From: Cristatella mucedo
Lineage: Eukaryota; Bryozoa; Phylactolaemata; Cristatellidae
Reading direction: 5' to 3'
DNA: 64,000 bases
NCBI GenBank assembly: GCA_009760855.2
Contig: WPIO01000051.1
Coordinates: forward strand, 2,409,501-2,473,500
The notes below the pieces were generated by a model that ran no database searches, was not told the DNA's origin, and saw nothing but the letters and a program-made list of their open reading frames with translations. Of the stretch, positions 45,361-57,430 are shown one piece after another; within the stretch, counting starts at the first letter, position 1, and each line of letters begins with the position of its first letter. Position numbers and translations under genes: made by a program.

Positions 45361-45995
45361 TGGTGCTGTGGCTTATTCTGTCAGCATCTACTCTGACAGG
45401 CTTTCGTGCCGAGCGTACAGTAAATCCCGCTTTGGCCGAGACTTTAAAATGAAACGCAGTCGAAAGGCTTTAGGTGTAACTCGCAGGCTGAGCTGTGCAG
45501 GAAAGACGAGCGGTCGTCGTTGACGCCTAAGCATGACGTGAACCACCACCACACACCAAGTGGCCGGCCAATTGAGGTAGAATCTGAAAACGAAGGCAAC
45601 AGAATATTCTTGATGGCTTTTCGCATGAAATGTTTTGCAGGCTGCCAAGCATGCCAAATTAGCAGCCCACCGACGGGCCGTCGGCCGATCTCGGATCCCG
45701 GTAGAACGATCTTGTCATCGGGCGCGGCACAACGATCACTGTCGAATGGTCGGCCGTGAATGGTCAAGATCGCTTATGTGGAGGAAACGAGGCCGTCGCC
45801 GACGACACTTTATCGGTGTGCCTCAGACTAAGCCGGACCATTCTCGAAACCTGGTGGCAGGCGCAATGGCAGTGCAAATGTGGGCCCCCCTGTACGCTAC
45901 AGACTGCGTAATTCCACAGCATGTGAGCTCGAGCGGAAAGTTGACGCTGCTTGACGCTTTAGCAAAAGTTGACAAAAGGTTGAAGGTTGACGCTT

Positions 45996-46040
<45 letters not shown>

Positions 46041-47084
46041 CTCTCTCTCTCTCTCAACTTTCGTTGACCTCTGCGGTGAGGTCGCTCGCAAAGGAACGTG
46101 CTAATGAAAGAAAGTTCGGAAAAGATAAGGTGGCTCGACAGGCCATTTTTGGCCTGGCGTTCTGAAACGGCGTTTGATCCGCTCGCTGTAATGGGCAGTA
46201 GCGGTTGTCTGTCTCACGCTGCGAGTTGGACAGCGGAAGGGCAAGCGCCTGATGCTCAATCGGAGCAGAGCTAAACACCGGGAAGCCTGCCCCGTCACCG
46301 CGAGAACATCTGCTCCCTTTCGCGTTAGCTGAGCGAATTTCAAGCAGACATGCACAGGCACGCTCTGCCCCCCCCCCCGAAAGGCAAGCTTACAAACGCG
46401 GAACCGGCAGGAAGATTATCGTAGGCTTATCATGGAGAACAGCTGATGAGCATTGGTGTCCCTTCTGCAATGGGGCACAGTGGCCGTGTTTACATGCCGC
46501 GATCGCCGGAGGCTGACCCGTACAAAATGCAGTGGCGTGCTACCCCTTATTTGCGATCATTGTCAGGCCCTCGCTTTAAAACTAGGTGCAAATTAAGTCT
46601 GGCTGCTATGCAACCCCATCCGCCTCCTAGTAAGGCGGCCAATTTGGAAAAGCAGCCATGGCTTGATAAAGGCAAGCTCATTCTGGTCGGCGTATGTGCA
46701 CGCGGGCTGCGACCTCTGCAGTGCAGTGGAGCTGTTCAGAAACTGATGTGACACGCACGTCTAGTGACCGTGTCGTTGTGGCTCAAAAGAGTGCCAGATA
46801 TAGAATGCAATCTGCATTTCTAAGGCTGCTGCTCGATGGACGTCGATCGGCGTCCCACCTATTGCGATGGACTAGCCAGCTATGGGTCTTTAAGATGGGC
46901 TCCCTTGAGGCTTGCCCCTTCTCCAAAGAATATTGGATTTACAGCCACAGCTTCCAGATGTCAGCTGTGGCTAGAGCTGGCAGTAAGAGATTGGCTGGCG
47001 TGACCGATAGCAATACTGGTCCTCAGAAGAAAACCTGCAGGTAGCCTGGTTGCTGCTGCTACGTCAGTTTTTATCTTGCCGAGT
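45361..47084. other. no gene recognised
   Basis: Contains the CT microsatellite at 45998-46055 and a C-run near 46370. ORFs up to 176 codons (45635-46165) run through the microsatellite and have no recognised domain. Confidence 0.4.
45998..46055. repeat. (CT)n microsatellite
   Basis: CT repeat with one gca interruption. Confidence 0.97.
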
Positions 47085-47455
47085 TAATGTCAGATCTATC
47101 ATTAATGACAGTTGGTGACAGAAGCCTTAGCTCTGCAGGTCCTAGACTGTGGAACTCGCTTCCACAATTCTTACGCAACGACATCTACTCTCCAACTGCC
47201 GACTATGGCACATCTTTTTCAGCGATCCTGAACTGCTACTTCTATGCTACTCACTACCTCAACTGCTCTCCTGACTCTGCTATGCTTCCCACTTTCTCTT
47301 TGTTGCTTGAGACGAAGTCTGTTGGCTACCGAATGCGTACCGAAAGCCGCTTAGGCTGTGAGTGCGCTATAGAAAACTCTCCTGCGTAACACCGTCATGG
47401 TCTTTATGAATTTTTCGGAGAGACTGACGGAGATACATCATCATCATTAATGATA
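47085..47455 (+). mobile_element. F2-family LINE, 3' fragment with open C-terminus
   Basis: The open frame 47087-47389 reads MTVGDRSLSSAGPRLWNSLP, QFLRNDIYSPTADYG, TSFSAILNCYFYATHYLNC, SPDSAMLPTFSLLLETKSVG and ends CECAIENSPA. SAGPRLWNSLP is the RT C-terminal block of CR1/L2-like LINEs. The 3' UTR follows, with ggtctttatgaatttttcgg, and a (CAT)n-like end (atcatcatca). The best preserved F2 end in the window. Confidence 0.88.
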
Positions 47456-47459
47456 TGAG

Positions 47460-48290
47460 TGATCGTCAATCGCACTCAGCTCCACCCGTTCTTTGACCTT
47501 TCTAAGCCTTGCTCCGAATTTGATTCTCTTAAAACTCTCTTCCACGACAAGATTCGTACTTGTGCGAGCCACTAATTTCCTGGAGCTCTAAGACGTCAAG
47601 ACCAACCTATTGGGTATGGGTAGGACAAGGTGTCACCCTCAAATTGTTAGACCTCACCCTCAAACTTTGTTTATCTAGTATCACTCATGTGACATCCGCC
47701 CACAGTCTTAGCTTACTCGTCCGAAACAAATTCGATTATGAGCACATAGCATCCACGATCAAGCTGGCCATTTCAGCTGAGGCACAGTTGCCAAAATTAG
47801 AGCCAGCTCAGACGAGAGTTCCACAGCCAAACTTGTCGACGAAGTTATGACATGGGATCTAGACTACTGCAATTCCATTTAACCTAAACTCCCGACCTTC
47901 TTTTTAATCGGCTGCAACTGGTGCAAAACTCAGCTGCTCGCCTGGTCTGCCGTCAACCGCATAACTGCCACACTACGCCACTTTTGTGTCAGCTTAACTG
48001 GCTTCCTATCAAGCAACGAATCGACTTCAATATCCCCCACTCGAATTTAAAGTCCACTACCTTCACTTGCACTATGCATTTGACCATCTTACTGCTCTAG
48101 TGTGCTCTTGTATCTCATTCTCGTCCTTATCTAGTCATCTCGCCGTCGCTTGCACTAAATTGGCTCTTTTGGTGACAGGCCCTTCAGTTTGTTCTCACCA
48201 AAATTCCGGTTCGCGCTTCCGGCTCCTATCACCACCTGCTTCCGGCTCCTATCACCGCCTGCAATGACTTTGTAAAATTTAAATCTCAGC
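47460..48290 (+). mobile_element. L2-like LINE, decayed reverse transcriptase fragment
   Basis: With frameshifts: GVTLKLLDLTLKLCLSSITH (about 47632-47690, equivalent to the NLGV block), LDYCNS (about 47862), LVQNSAARLVCRQPHNCHT (about 47920-47975) and LNWLPIKQRIDF (about 47995-48030). It directly follows an F2 3' end, suggesting insertion next to or into the older F2 tail. Confidence 0.75.
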
Positions 48291-48420
48291 CAAGATAGAT
48301 CTGTTCTGCTCAGCTATCTCGGAACCCAAATGAACTTGTCCTTTTTACTACTGTGTGCTTGGCGTTCTTACTTGTGGCTGATTCTTTTCGCGTTTTTTTA
48401 GTAGGGATCCTACCAGCTAG

Positions 48421-48480
48421 CTGCCCGAGTGTCTTTTTATGTGTTCTTACATGCCCGAGTGTCTTTTTATGTGTTCTTAC
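48421..48480. repeat. 30-bp direct duplication
   Basis: tgcccgagtgtctttttatg plus tgttcttac occurs twice in tandem, the copies differing only at the first base. Confidence 0.95.
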
Positions 48481-48509
48481 ATGCTCATATCAGCTTGAGG
48501 AGCCATGTT

Positions 48510-48672
48510 AGGATGAACCAGTAATTGAAGTGCTCGCCTCAATCGAGGTCAAGGCGAATGTGTATTATGACCGAGGTCGTGGGCTCGAGCCTCTTCTACC
48601 CCGTGAAATGCCTGAATAGAGATCAGGCTCACTTCAGGCGCTATACAAATGAATGATGTTATTATATTAACG
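48510..48672 (+). mobile_element. SINE family A copy
   Basis: Diverged head (accagtaattgaagtgctcg), B box gaggtcgtgggctcgagcct, then gtgaaatgcctgaatagaga and ttcaggcgctatacaaatga, with an A/T tail. Confidence 0.8.
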
Positions 48673-49652
48673 ATGACCTCTTACCTACAAAAGACTCGTT
48701 AGGAGTCATTGCGAGCCGCCTGCAGCGGATGCTCCTTCGCGCCTGAGCAGTTTTTCTCGGAAACTCGTTGCCGCCGCACGAGAGTACCCCTCCCTATGTG
48801 CACGGCCGGCGGGTGCCCTAGAGCCCGCGAGTGGGCAGCAGGCGGGCAGCGTTCGGGGAATGGTCCAGCCTATGCTTCGGCTGGAGCTGAGCGCCAACTC
48901 GTAGCCCGCCCGACCGCCCGAGAAGGCTCCCACAGAAGTGCTATTGATCGTTTCAGGCCCATGCGAGTCGCCGCGGATTTCTCGAAAGCGACTGGCAGTC
49001 ACCATGACCGACGCCGAGCGAGCCACGGAGCGCACGCCGACCACTTCCGTTTAGCCGCTTGCAGCACGTGATTCGCCAGGAAGTCTCGCCTCGCCCGGCG
49101 CCTGGTTTGTACCGGATTCCGCACAATGGTGAGCTAGCCTGCCCCCCGCCGTTACGCGCCCGCTCTGCCAACGTTCGTTCGGGGGTCATTCGAAGTCTCG
49201 CGGCTCATGTCCGACCCGCCGAAACGTGCCGGCCGCCGCCGCCTCAATAGGAGGCGGCCAGCGAGCTGCCAGCCGGGCAGCTGACCGCCGACTACGGCGG
49301 CGGCATCATCCGCCGTCGCGAGATCGTCATGCCGTCGGTACGCTGAGCATTCCGATCAGCCGACCCTGACCCTGACCCGACACTGCGTCGGCTCCGCTCC
49401 GATCGTCGCGGCGCGGCTAGCATTTACAACTTTCGGAAACACCGTGCCGCCAGTCCATCTTGTTTCGCTCCTTGTCTCGAATTGAGTGGCGGTCTCGCTG
49501 CTTATTGACAGTGCCGAGTTCACAAGCGCTTGTCTAGCTGGAGCGTGCTTCGGGCCGCCGCCGTACCGCCCCGCCCAGTGTGTGCTACTTGCAGACCGCC
49601 CCGTTTGCATGCCATGAGCAACTGCCAGACCCGGTTCTGCCGAACCAGCTTA
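48673..49652. other. GC/CpG-rich block, no gene recognised
   Basis: CpG-dense with Arg/Ala/Pro-rich ORFs on both strands. No exon chain recognised. Confidence 0.4.
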
Positions 49653-49660
49653 GTATATAT

Positions 49661-49700
<40 letters not shown>

Positions 49701-49805
49701 TATGTACATATATATACTAATATATATATATATATGTACATATATATATATTATATGTATATATATGTATATATATATATATATATACATACATACATAC
49801 ATACA

Positions 49806-49874
<69 letters not shown>

Positions 49875-49876
49875 CA
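49653..49876. repeat. (TA)n/(CATA)n compound microsatellite
   Basis: TA-dominated repeats with TGTACATA islands, and a pure (CATA)n run at about 49788-49832. It creates Tyr/Ile-rich artefactual ORFs. Confidence 0.97.
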
Positions 49877-49926
49877 TACGTACAGCGCCCTGAGAGAACT
49901 GAATCTCTATCTGCATTTCCCATTCA
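49870..49926 (-). mobile_element. L2-like LINE/SINE-A 3' tail remnant
   Basis: On the minus strand: gaaatgcagatagagattca and gttctctcagggcgctgtac, ending directly in the TA/CATA microsatellite. The microsatellite probably grew from the repetitive tail. Confidence 0.65.
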
Positions 49927-49929
49927 GAC

Positions 49930-51220
49930 CTGTGCTGCTGGCTAGCTGGCTAGCTGGCTGGCGCGGCGAAGCCTCTGACGTGCTAGCTTCTCGCGCTTCT
50001 TGTCTCTCGATGAAGTCGCCCTTGCCTCCGCCGACGGACGGCTCGCAGTGGGCGTTCTCACCGCTGAGTCAATCTGCCTCGAAGTTCCTGGAAACCGTTC
50101 GGCGCTCGCTCTGGGCGTGTACTAGGTCGCTGCGTACGCCCGACCACCGTCTCGTCTGTTTTTCAGCTCAGGCGTCCAGAGCTTGGACGCCTGAGCGACT
50201 TGCGTCGGAGGCGGCGTCCCGGGCTTTGCTGCGTCGACCGCTCGTTTCGGGCGAGACGCCTTCGAGCCACTCTTTCGCACGCACGCACGCGCTATCTCCG
50301 TTAATACTGAGCGAGGCCCCGAGGCGGGGGGGGGGCGGTTCGCACCTCGATCACTCAACTTGTCGGATTCTGGCTGTGGTTAGTCGACGCGAAAGTCGCT
50401 CGGCCGCACTTGGCTCGAACGCGATCCGCCGTCTGCTCCGATTCTGGCGAGCGAGCGCTTCGCCTCGCTGCGGCGGCGGCCGTTGGTGCAGTGCGGACTC
50501 GAATAGGGCCGTGCACGGCAGCTACCCGTTCGTCGGCTGCTGCACCGAGCTTTCCGGGCGGAAAGCGAAGCGGCCTTCGAGGAGCTGCTTCGCAGCCGTC
50601 GGTCCGGCTCATCCGGGCAATACGCATTTCTCGAATCGAACCGAGCCGGGAGCCAAGCTGAAAGCACTGTGCACTGCAGTGCTGCAAACGCTTCCTCTTC
50701 CGCTTCAGCAACTTGTGGCAGTGGCCTAACTATGGCGAGTGTGCGGATAAACTACCGTTCCGGCTAGCACTGCTTCCGGCTAGCGCTGCTCCCAGTTAGC
50801 TCTGCTTCCAGCTAGCTCTGCTGGTGAGTGCCGATGTAGAAGGTCCCTCGAAATCCTCTGCAGCGGGCAATCTCAGCCACCCAACGCATCTGGCGATCAG
50901 CGAAGCAGTGACTTTAAGGTTCTCGCACGAGTTATACCTGACAGTCGCTTATTTCCTCGGCATGCACTGCATCTCTTTGATCTTCTTCCCCTAGTCCGCC
51001 TATCAAATAGCTCTAATCAATATTGCCACCGATATATCCAATGCTATTCCAAAGGTGAGAGGCTAAAACGTTAGAAATGGCCTGGTGGTTCACCAAGGTG
51101 ACTTGTTAAATATGAAGAGACGGTTTACGTTTTCCCTACCGTCTCTGCCCACCCAGCAAAGGCGGCCGCACCTCCGCGACCGAATTCAAATGCCAAGATG
51201 GTCAAGTATTAGTGGCTGAG
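49930..51220. other. GC-rich to mixed stretch, no gene recognised
   Basis: CpG-rich to 50.75 kb with Arg/Ser/Ala-rich ORFs on both strands and a G-run at 50328-50337. It ends with a 16-bp minisatellite at 50760-50823. No domain recognised. Confidence 0.4.
50760..50823. repeat. 16-bp minisatellite, four copies
   Basis: Units of the form ccggctagcactgctt, with variants ccagttagctctgctt and ccagctagctctgctg, at 50760, 50776, 50792 and 50808. Confidence 0.9.
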
Positions 51221-51372
51221 CTGGTTTGGCCCAGTGGTTAAGGTGCTCGCCCTGATCAAGGTCTCGCCGAGGTCGTGGGCTTGAGCCCCGTCGCGTATGT
51301 GAAGCGCCTGAATAGAGATTAAGTTCTCTTAGGGCGCTATACTAATGAGTTTTATTGTATATTATTATTAGA
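51221..51372 (+). mobile_element. SINE family A, best full-length copy
   Basis: ctggtttggcccagtggtta (A box), gccgaggtcgtgggcttgag (B box), then atgtgaagcgcctgaataga, gattaagttctcttagggcg and ctatactaatgagttttatt, with an ATT-type tail (tattattattag). The head is tRNA-like, with an internal pol III promoter. The last 60 bases match the L2-like LINE 3' end. Confidence 0.93.
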
Positions 51373-53827
51373 ATCGAGATCTAAAGCAAAATATAGATGA
51401 TTTAAAAAACTATTGACGTCGCGTCGGAAGAGCCAGAGCCTCGTAGTCCCCACAGCTTGCAGGGTGGACTGAGACACCCGGTTCTAGCTTCGCTTTACAG
51501 ATTCAGCAGTTCGTTCAGGTTACTCTTCCTTAGTAAGCTATAATAAGTTTGGGTCACTGACAGCGATCTATAGTAGGCACACGCTAAGCTCGGCGGTAGT
51601 ATCGTAAAGCTATTTGCATAAAAGTTCTACCTTTATAGAGCCTTGTTAGAGTAACCTCGAGACCTATGAATGGCTGGTAGACCAGGCCGACCAAGATCGG
51701 CTTCGTCCGATGTGAAAAGTAGCAAACCATCGATTGAGTAAAAACTGGCTCCAGTGCCCGTGCAATTTTCGTGGTTTTTTTCCGGAAATTCCAACAAGCA
51801 GTGCAAAGCGCATGCAGAGAATCTCGCGCTCATGGCAAAGCCAGAAATAGGCTTCCCCGAAGAGGCATTTCGGAAGGAAACTCTTTGCGAGACTCGCCAT
51901 CTCCGAAATGTGTGACATGCGAGGTATACCTGTATGCGTCCTATACGATTCCTCCTGGCATTGGAGAGCGAACTCGAGGGACTCCAAGTGCGGCGTGGGC
52001 CTGTATATGACTTCTTCGCTGTATCTTCCGGTATGCGGCTGGTATTGTCGAGGTGATTGTGCACAAGCCGTCCTCGGATGTGCCTCCCCAAAAGAAGGAT
52101 CTGCTTAGCTTCTGCATGAGATTCAATGTTGCCATTCATCAATAGCTACTGCGGCGGCAGGTAGGTCCGTCTAGCGTCCACTTGGCATCAACCGTTGTGC
52201 GATCGCAGGTGTACGAACCGTAAGGCAAATGTGCGGCTTAGCACTCGCTCTGGTAGTGGCTCGATCGCCGCGGCTCATTATGAAGTGAAGAGTCGACGAA
52301 GGTGCCGCTACTGAGGCGGCTCCCATCTAACCGGCTGGCGCCCTGACTGCTGCATCGGCTAGACGATGTTTAGCCCTACACGTAATTTAATCGGCATCGC
52401 TCAGTTTATACGTCCCTTGAAGGCATCAGACCACAGAGTAGATGCATCATCTGCGGGTTTCAGTCGCAGTCGGTGAGCAAATGCTAACCACGCTTGCCCC
52501 AAACCTTCAAATCGGCCAACCGCCACCCCCACGAGGCCACTGAGGCACTGGACAGCCGCTCAAAATCGGCTTGTGTACTGTTCACTAACTAAAAAAGCCG
52601 AAGGGATGCTTGGCCGTGAGCAGGTTGCCCAATTGAAGATCGATGCATTTTTTCTAACTGTGACATAGATCACGCCCTGCTCAGGTGATTACATATCCGA
52701 GACCTTCCCGAGTGATTTCTCATTCTTTTAGAACTAGCGATCGGACGATGTGGGTGGTCAGGGTCGCTGTCGCTGTTCGTAAATCGCTTGGCTGTAATGC
52801 CTGGACGGTTCCACGTGGGCCATCATTTGAATTAGTTGCAACCAGATTCCTATCAAAGACCTTGCCTCTCGCATTTGTGATCTACCACCCTCATCTTTCT
52901 GTCTAACCTTATGGAAATGATTTTGCAGTTCCTCACCAAAATATACCTTCGCCACAGGCCGTTACTGACAGCAAGAGACTTTAAAATACACGTTGATGAA
53001 CGAAGCAAGTCAGGTTCGCTCATTTCTTGACTTCCCGGAGAACTCTGGCTTGGTCACCATGGAAACTTGGACACTATGGAAACTTGGACACCATGGAAAC
53101 TTGGACACCATGAAAATCACACTGATCGATCTCCGCACTCGGTATCTCGCGATCACAAAGGATGTCTGCCGTAGTGACATTATTATCGTAGCCTCTTTAT
53201 CGTCTTCGATCGTTGCTTAATCTCGCCTGCTCTTTCTGTTGCGTCTAATGAACAGGGAAGCGTAGAGTTCGCCCTGCAACGCACCTTAAAAATCATTGAT
53301 ACTGGGAATTTTTTAATGTACTTGCGATTCAGGTCTTCTTGATCTACACCCAGACTAAGCGGACAACCTCTATACCCTCTTTGGTGCAGTAGAATCGAGA
53401 CTCGGGAACGCTCTTGATGAGCACATTCACATTAACCTAAAGTCTGCCTATGTACGGAGTCGTAGGGACACCTTTAAATTTACTAAAGAAAGATGCACCG
53501 TGTAAAGGGCAGGCTTGAGTGCTTTAAAAGTCCGGTTCTGATGCCCATGTAGTCAGTTTCTAATACTACATCCGTGTCTACAACCGAGAGCAGAGAACGT
53601 GTTTGCGATTCCATAAAGCCACCTCCGACTAAAGCAAGTGTAAAATCACAACCAATGATATCCCTTAAGAAAATTTTCGAAGTCTCTTACAAGAAATATG
53701 AACCTTAGTTACGTCTAGTACAAAGAGTTTTTAACCTGAAGACCCTATACCACCTATTCTTTGGTTATCCCTGGGCACAAACTTGGCCAAGCCATTACTC
53801 AGGTTTTTGATGCTTTTCTGAATAAAG
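51373..53827. other. no gene recognised
   Basis: A 169-codon minus-strand ORF (51633-52142) and overlapping ORFs in other frames show no domain I recognise. A 17-bp tandem repeat lies at 53057-53107. Confidence 0.4.
53057..53107. repeat. 17-bp tandem repeat, three copies
   Basis: Unit ccatggaaacttggaca at 53057, 53074 (one change) and 53091, then a partial fourth. Confidence 0.93.
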
Positions 53828-53967
53828 GTTCTATCTGCTCTTAACGATCGAGGTCGTGGGTTTGAATACTGCAGTGTGCGATCATGTAGCCAACTGCAAG
53901 CGGCATTGATAGCCGTTAGGCTCCCCTGCCGCTATACAAATGAGACTGTTAAATCGGACAGCAATTT
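53828..53967 (+). mobile_element. SINE family B copy
   Basis: B-box region cgaggtcgtgggtttgaata, body gccaactgcaagcggcattg, tail gccgctatacaaatgagact then gttaaatcgg. The A-box half is poorly conserved. It abuts the F2 LINE copy. Confidence 0.8.
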
Positions 53968-55235
53968 CTTTTATTCAAAAGTCTTTTAAATTGGCTATTG
54001 CTCAACCGATACTTAAGAAGCCTTGGTCTATTCAGAGGTTCTAGCAAGCTATCGCTCTTGCTGTCTTACTGTTTCCATTTTGGTCCAAGATTCTTTAAAG
54101 GATTGTCGTTGAACAGCTTGTGGAAAAATTGACATGAATGAATTTTCGATCTGATTTCATTCGGTATTTAAGAGATGCCACTCCATTCAAACTCTCTCCT
54201 CAGTGTGACCAGATAATCCAGAGAAGCTTCCGTGTCACTCCCGCGATTCTTTCAATATTATCAATTGCATTTGACCCTATTGAAAGCTGTATCGTGGCTT
54301 GAATTGTACTTGTCCGATAACGTTCAGTCCGTGCTTCTCGGTGGTCGCGTATCGTCGCCTAGACCAGTCAACCGTTGAGTTTCATGTTGGAGATGGCTCT
54401 CAGTATTTGGCTCCATTCGTACCGAGCCTCTCGAATGAGCAATTATGGCCCGTTAGAGTAATTCGACAAATCTTTAAGTTTCATTATGAAGACTACTTCA
54501 ACAGCTAGCAGCTTCACATTCGATCCCTGTCTAAGATTAGCGACCATCCACTATGGTGGCTTGCTAGAAATTTAACTAACTCCACAGGTTCCGTCAAGAC
54601 TGAACTATTGCAATTTCTTCTTGGCTGGGCAACCGAAAAAAATTAAACTTATGTGGCTAGTGATGAATTTGGCTACAAGGCTAATACAAAAATCTCAGAG
54701 ATTTAGCCACGTGTCTCCTGTGCTGAAGGAGCAGTGACGGCTCCCGGTTGATCAACGGATACAGGGCAAGGTTCTTACACCGATCCACAAGGCCCGCCTT
54801 AGCTGGACTCCTGTATATCTAGCTGAACTGCTGCACCAGTTTCAGCCTACTCTTCCCCATCTGGCCCACTATGGGCTATAAATTATACACTTAATGAGCG
54901 TTGGCAACAGAAGCTTTTGGTTCTTGACTTCGGAACTCACTTCTAAAATTCTTACGCAACGATATCTATTCTCCTGCTACCGACTGCAGCACATCCTTTC
55001 CAGCCGTCATGAGCTGGTACTTCCGTGCTACTTGCTTTCTCGACTGCCCCCTTGATTTGCCTATGCTTCTCATTTTCTCATCGCTGCTAGCTTGAGATTA
55101 AGTCCGTTGGTTCCGTATGTGCACCGAACGCCGCTAACGCTTCGAGTTCGCCAGAGTAAACTCTTAAGCGTAACACCCTATTTATCTTAGTGGCTTTGTG
55201 GAATTGCAGGTGGAGATACATGCAGTACATTCAAT
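53968..55235 (+). mobile_element. F2-family LINE, most complete copy in the window (decayed)
   Basis: Three-frame reading gives the RT blocks in order: KLAIAQPILKKPW (about 53990-54030), WSKIL.RIVVEQLVEKL (about 54082-54132), WLELYLSDNVQSVLLGGRVS (about 54297-54356), LHIRSLSKISDH (about 54510-54545), LNYCNFLLGW (about 54600-54630), VDQRIQGKVLT (about 54748-54780), then the C-terminal extension (YFRATCFLDCPLDLPMLLI) and the 3' end (ccctatttatcttagtggct). Stops and frameshifts throughout; the segment with the catalytic Tyr-Ala-Asp-Asp box is deleted between about 54360 and 54500. Confidence 0.85.
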
Positions 55236-57361
55236 GTGCTTAAGAACGATTCGATTTAGAAGTTAGTGACCTGAAGCCAGAAGTCCCCAAAAGACTTGAA
55301 AACAGAACCTCAATGGTAGGCAGTGAGTTAGGTAGGGTAGCCGTGGTCTTCATTCAAGCATGAAGCTCTGCCGAACTCAGAGCTTACCTCCACATGCCTT
55401 CTGACCTTTGCGTGCTGCTTATTATGTTCCAGTCAAGAGATGCAGATTATTGTCACACTGCGTGCACGCCGTTTATTAGGCTGAAAGTGGGTCCGCGGTA
55501 CGAAATCCGCTTAGAGTGGAAGACGAACACTGCCAGATATTTCACTTCTCATGAATCTATTCGAAGGCATGCAGATACCCCATTGGATTGGAACACCTGG
55601 CAGGCCAACGCAGCTACCTAGTTACTTGGCCTGCGATTACGTTATTTAATGTAATCTTATTAACTTCATAATGTTGCGTGGCTGCTCTTGGGTTAACGAA
55701 GGGCATCTCTTCACTGCTTCTTCCATTCATGCGTAAATATTGTAGGTGTTCTTTTGAACTAGGCAAAACGCCACAAAAATCAAAATGCCACCTGGTCGAT
55801 TCCATTTACCTATTCTATTGATCGCTAGTACAAGTTGTTAGCCTTCGAGGAGTAAGAAGTCAAAGAAAAACTGCTGAAATGATTTACCGCTTAGTTCGGG
55901 ATCTCTAAGTAAGAGCTTATACTAAATTTTTTTATAATTACCCCTTATTACTTACTGTAAGCACTGCCATGCAGTTCAAACCGTCTCTGTGAACTTCACA
56001 AAGCTGTGACATAAAATTAGAATAACCCAAACTATGATGTCACGCTGAGGAATACTTGGCGTAATCTATCCTGTTGTATACAATATTAAGTAAATTAATA
56101 ACTTGCAAAATTATAAGTTAGATTTCCTGTAATTTTACTGGGCCCAAAAACTTATGAAGTAATTTAACCCCTAAACTCATGAAAATTAAGAAGCTTGATT
56201 GACAAACTAAGGGGTTTTTGAGCGTCGGTCCTTAAATCCAATTATCTCTCAGAAACACCGTTAAGGAGCAATTGGGACAGTGTAATGTAACTTCACAAAG
56301 CCACAATGACTAAGTGGACACTCCGCAGTAGAGTATTCTTGATTTAATAGCCAATTTTCTAACCTCTTCAAATGCCAGTGAATATTACGCCAAATTACGA
56401 GGGGCGCAAATTTTGTCTGTATATACTTTCGGGACTATAATGGAAAAAATGCAGTCTGAAAGCAGAGTGAGCGTCTCCGCGTGCCTTCGTATCGCACAAC
56501 GGATGATAATGGTACTCTCTGTTGCATTCCAAACTGGCATCACATTTTGCACGATCTCGGGACCTCCGGAGGGCGAAAGTGCTGGAGCAATTTCCCGAAA
56601 GGAGCTGGTAAAGGCTGCTTGGATGCTCTCTCGACGAGAGGGAATTTGATGGTCGTGCGACTCGCTTCATAGTGACATCGTGCCTAATGAAACCGTACGC
56701 TCTCCGGTTTTCCCAAAGAACGGCGCGTAAGAGCGAGCTCTGTGCACTCTCTTCATTGGGAAGGATCAAGTGGCACTCCGGGCCACTGGGCCCGCTATCC
56801 TGCTAATGCTTTCACAGCGAAGAGCTGGGCTGCTATTGTAGAGACAGGATCGGCGACAATTGCTTTCCTAGCGGCCTGAGAGGACTGGCCACCGCCGGCC
56901 TGGCGACTAGCGTGACAGACATCGCTCGGCGTAGAGCGGCTTCTACGCATTTCCCGGCAGCATCGTTGCAAAAGCACGCCTGCTTCGCGGCAAAGCGTCG
57001 CCACTCTCGCAGCTGTCTGGTGTTACACAGCATCACTTCCTTTCACATTAAAGCCAAGTTGTGTCTGTTCTGTCTGTATCCTCGGGCAGGCTTGACGGCC
57101 CGTGAAATCGCGTCCTAAATCGTATCCTACAAAGCGTATCTAGGGTAGGACTAGTACTCTCCGTTCGCCCTGCTTGGCCTCGGCACTGACCTCAAGCTCG
57201 TCTCGAGGTCAGCGCTCGACTAGTCGTCCATCACTGTTACGTTCATCAAACACGTGACTCAGGCCGGCCGCTCTGGGCGACTTGCCAATGGTTACAGGCA
57301 TGCGAACAGTCGCTCGCACCCGCAGTGGTTGAGCGGGCAATCGCAAGCTGCAGCAATAATA

Positions 57362-57430
57362 ATGGCAGCACTTCTTTTGCATAGCTCGCTAAGAGAACCG
57401 AATCTCCATTCGGGTGCGTTGCAACTCGCT
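57362..57430 (-). mobile_element. SINE-A/L2 3' tail remnant
   Basis: On the minus strand: gcacccgaatggagattcgg and ttctcttagcgagctatgca, a diverged form of the shared tail. Confidence 0.5.

Noticed and set aside
51633-52142. 169-codon minus-strand ORF, with overlapping 107- and 64-codon ORFs
   Set aside because: I looked for RT, RNase H, integrase and transposase motifs and saw none. Left as an unassigned stretch.
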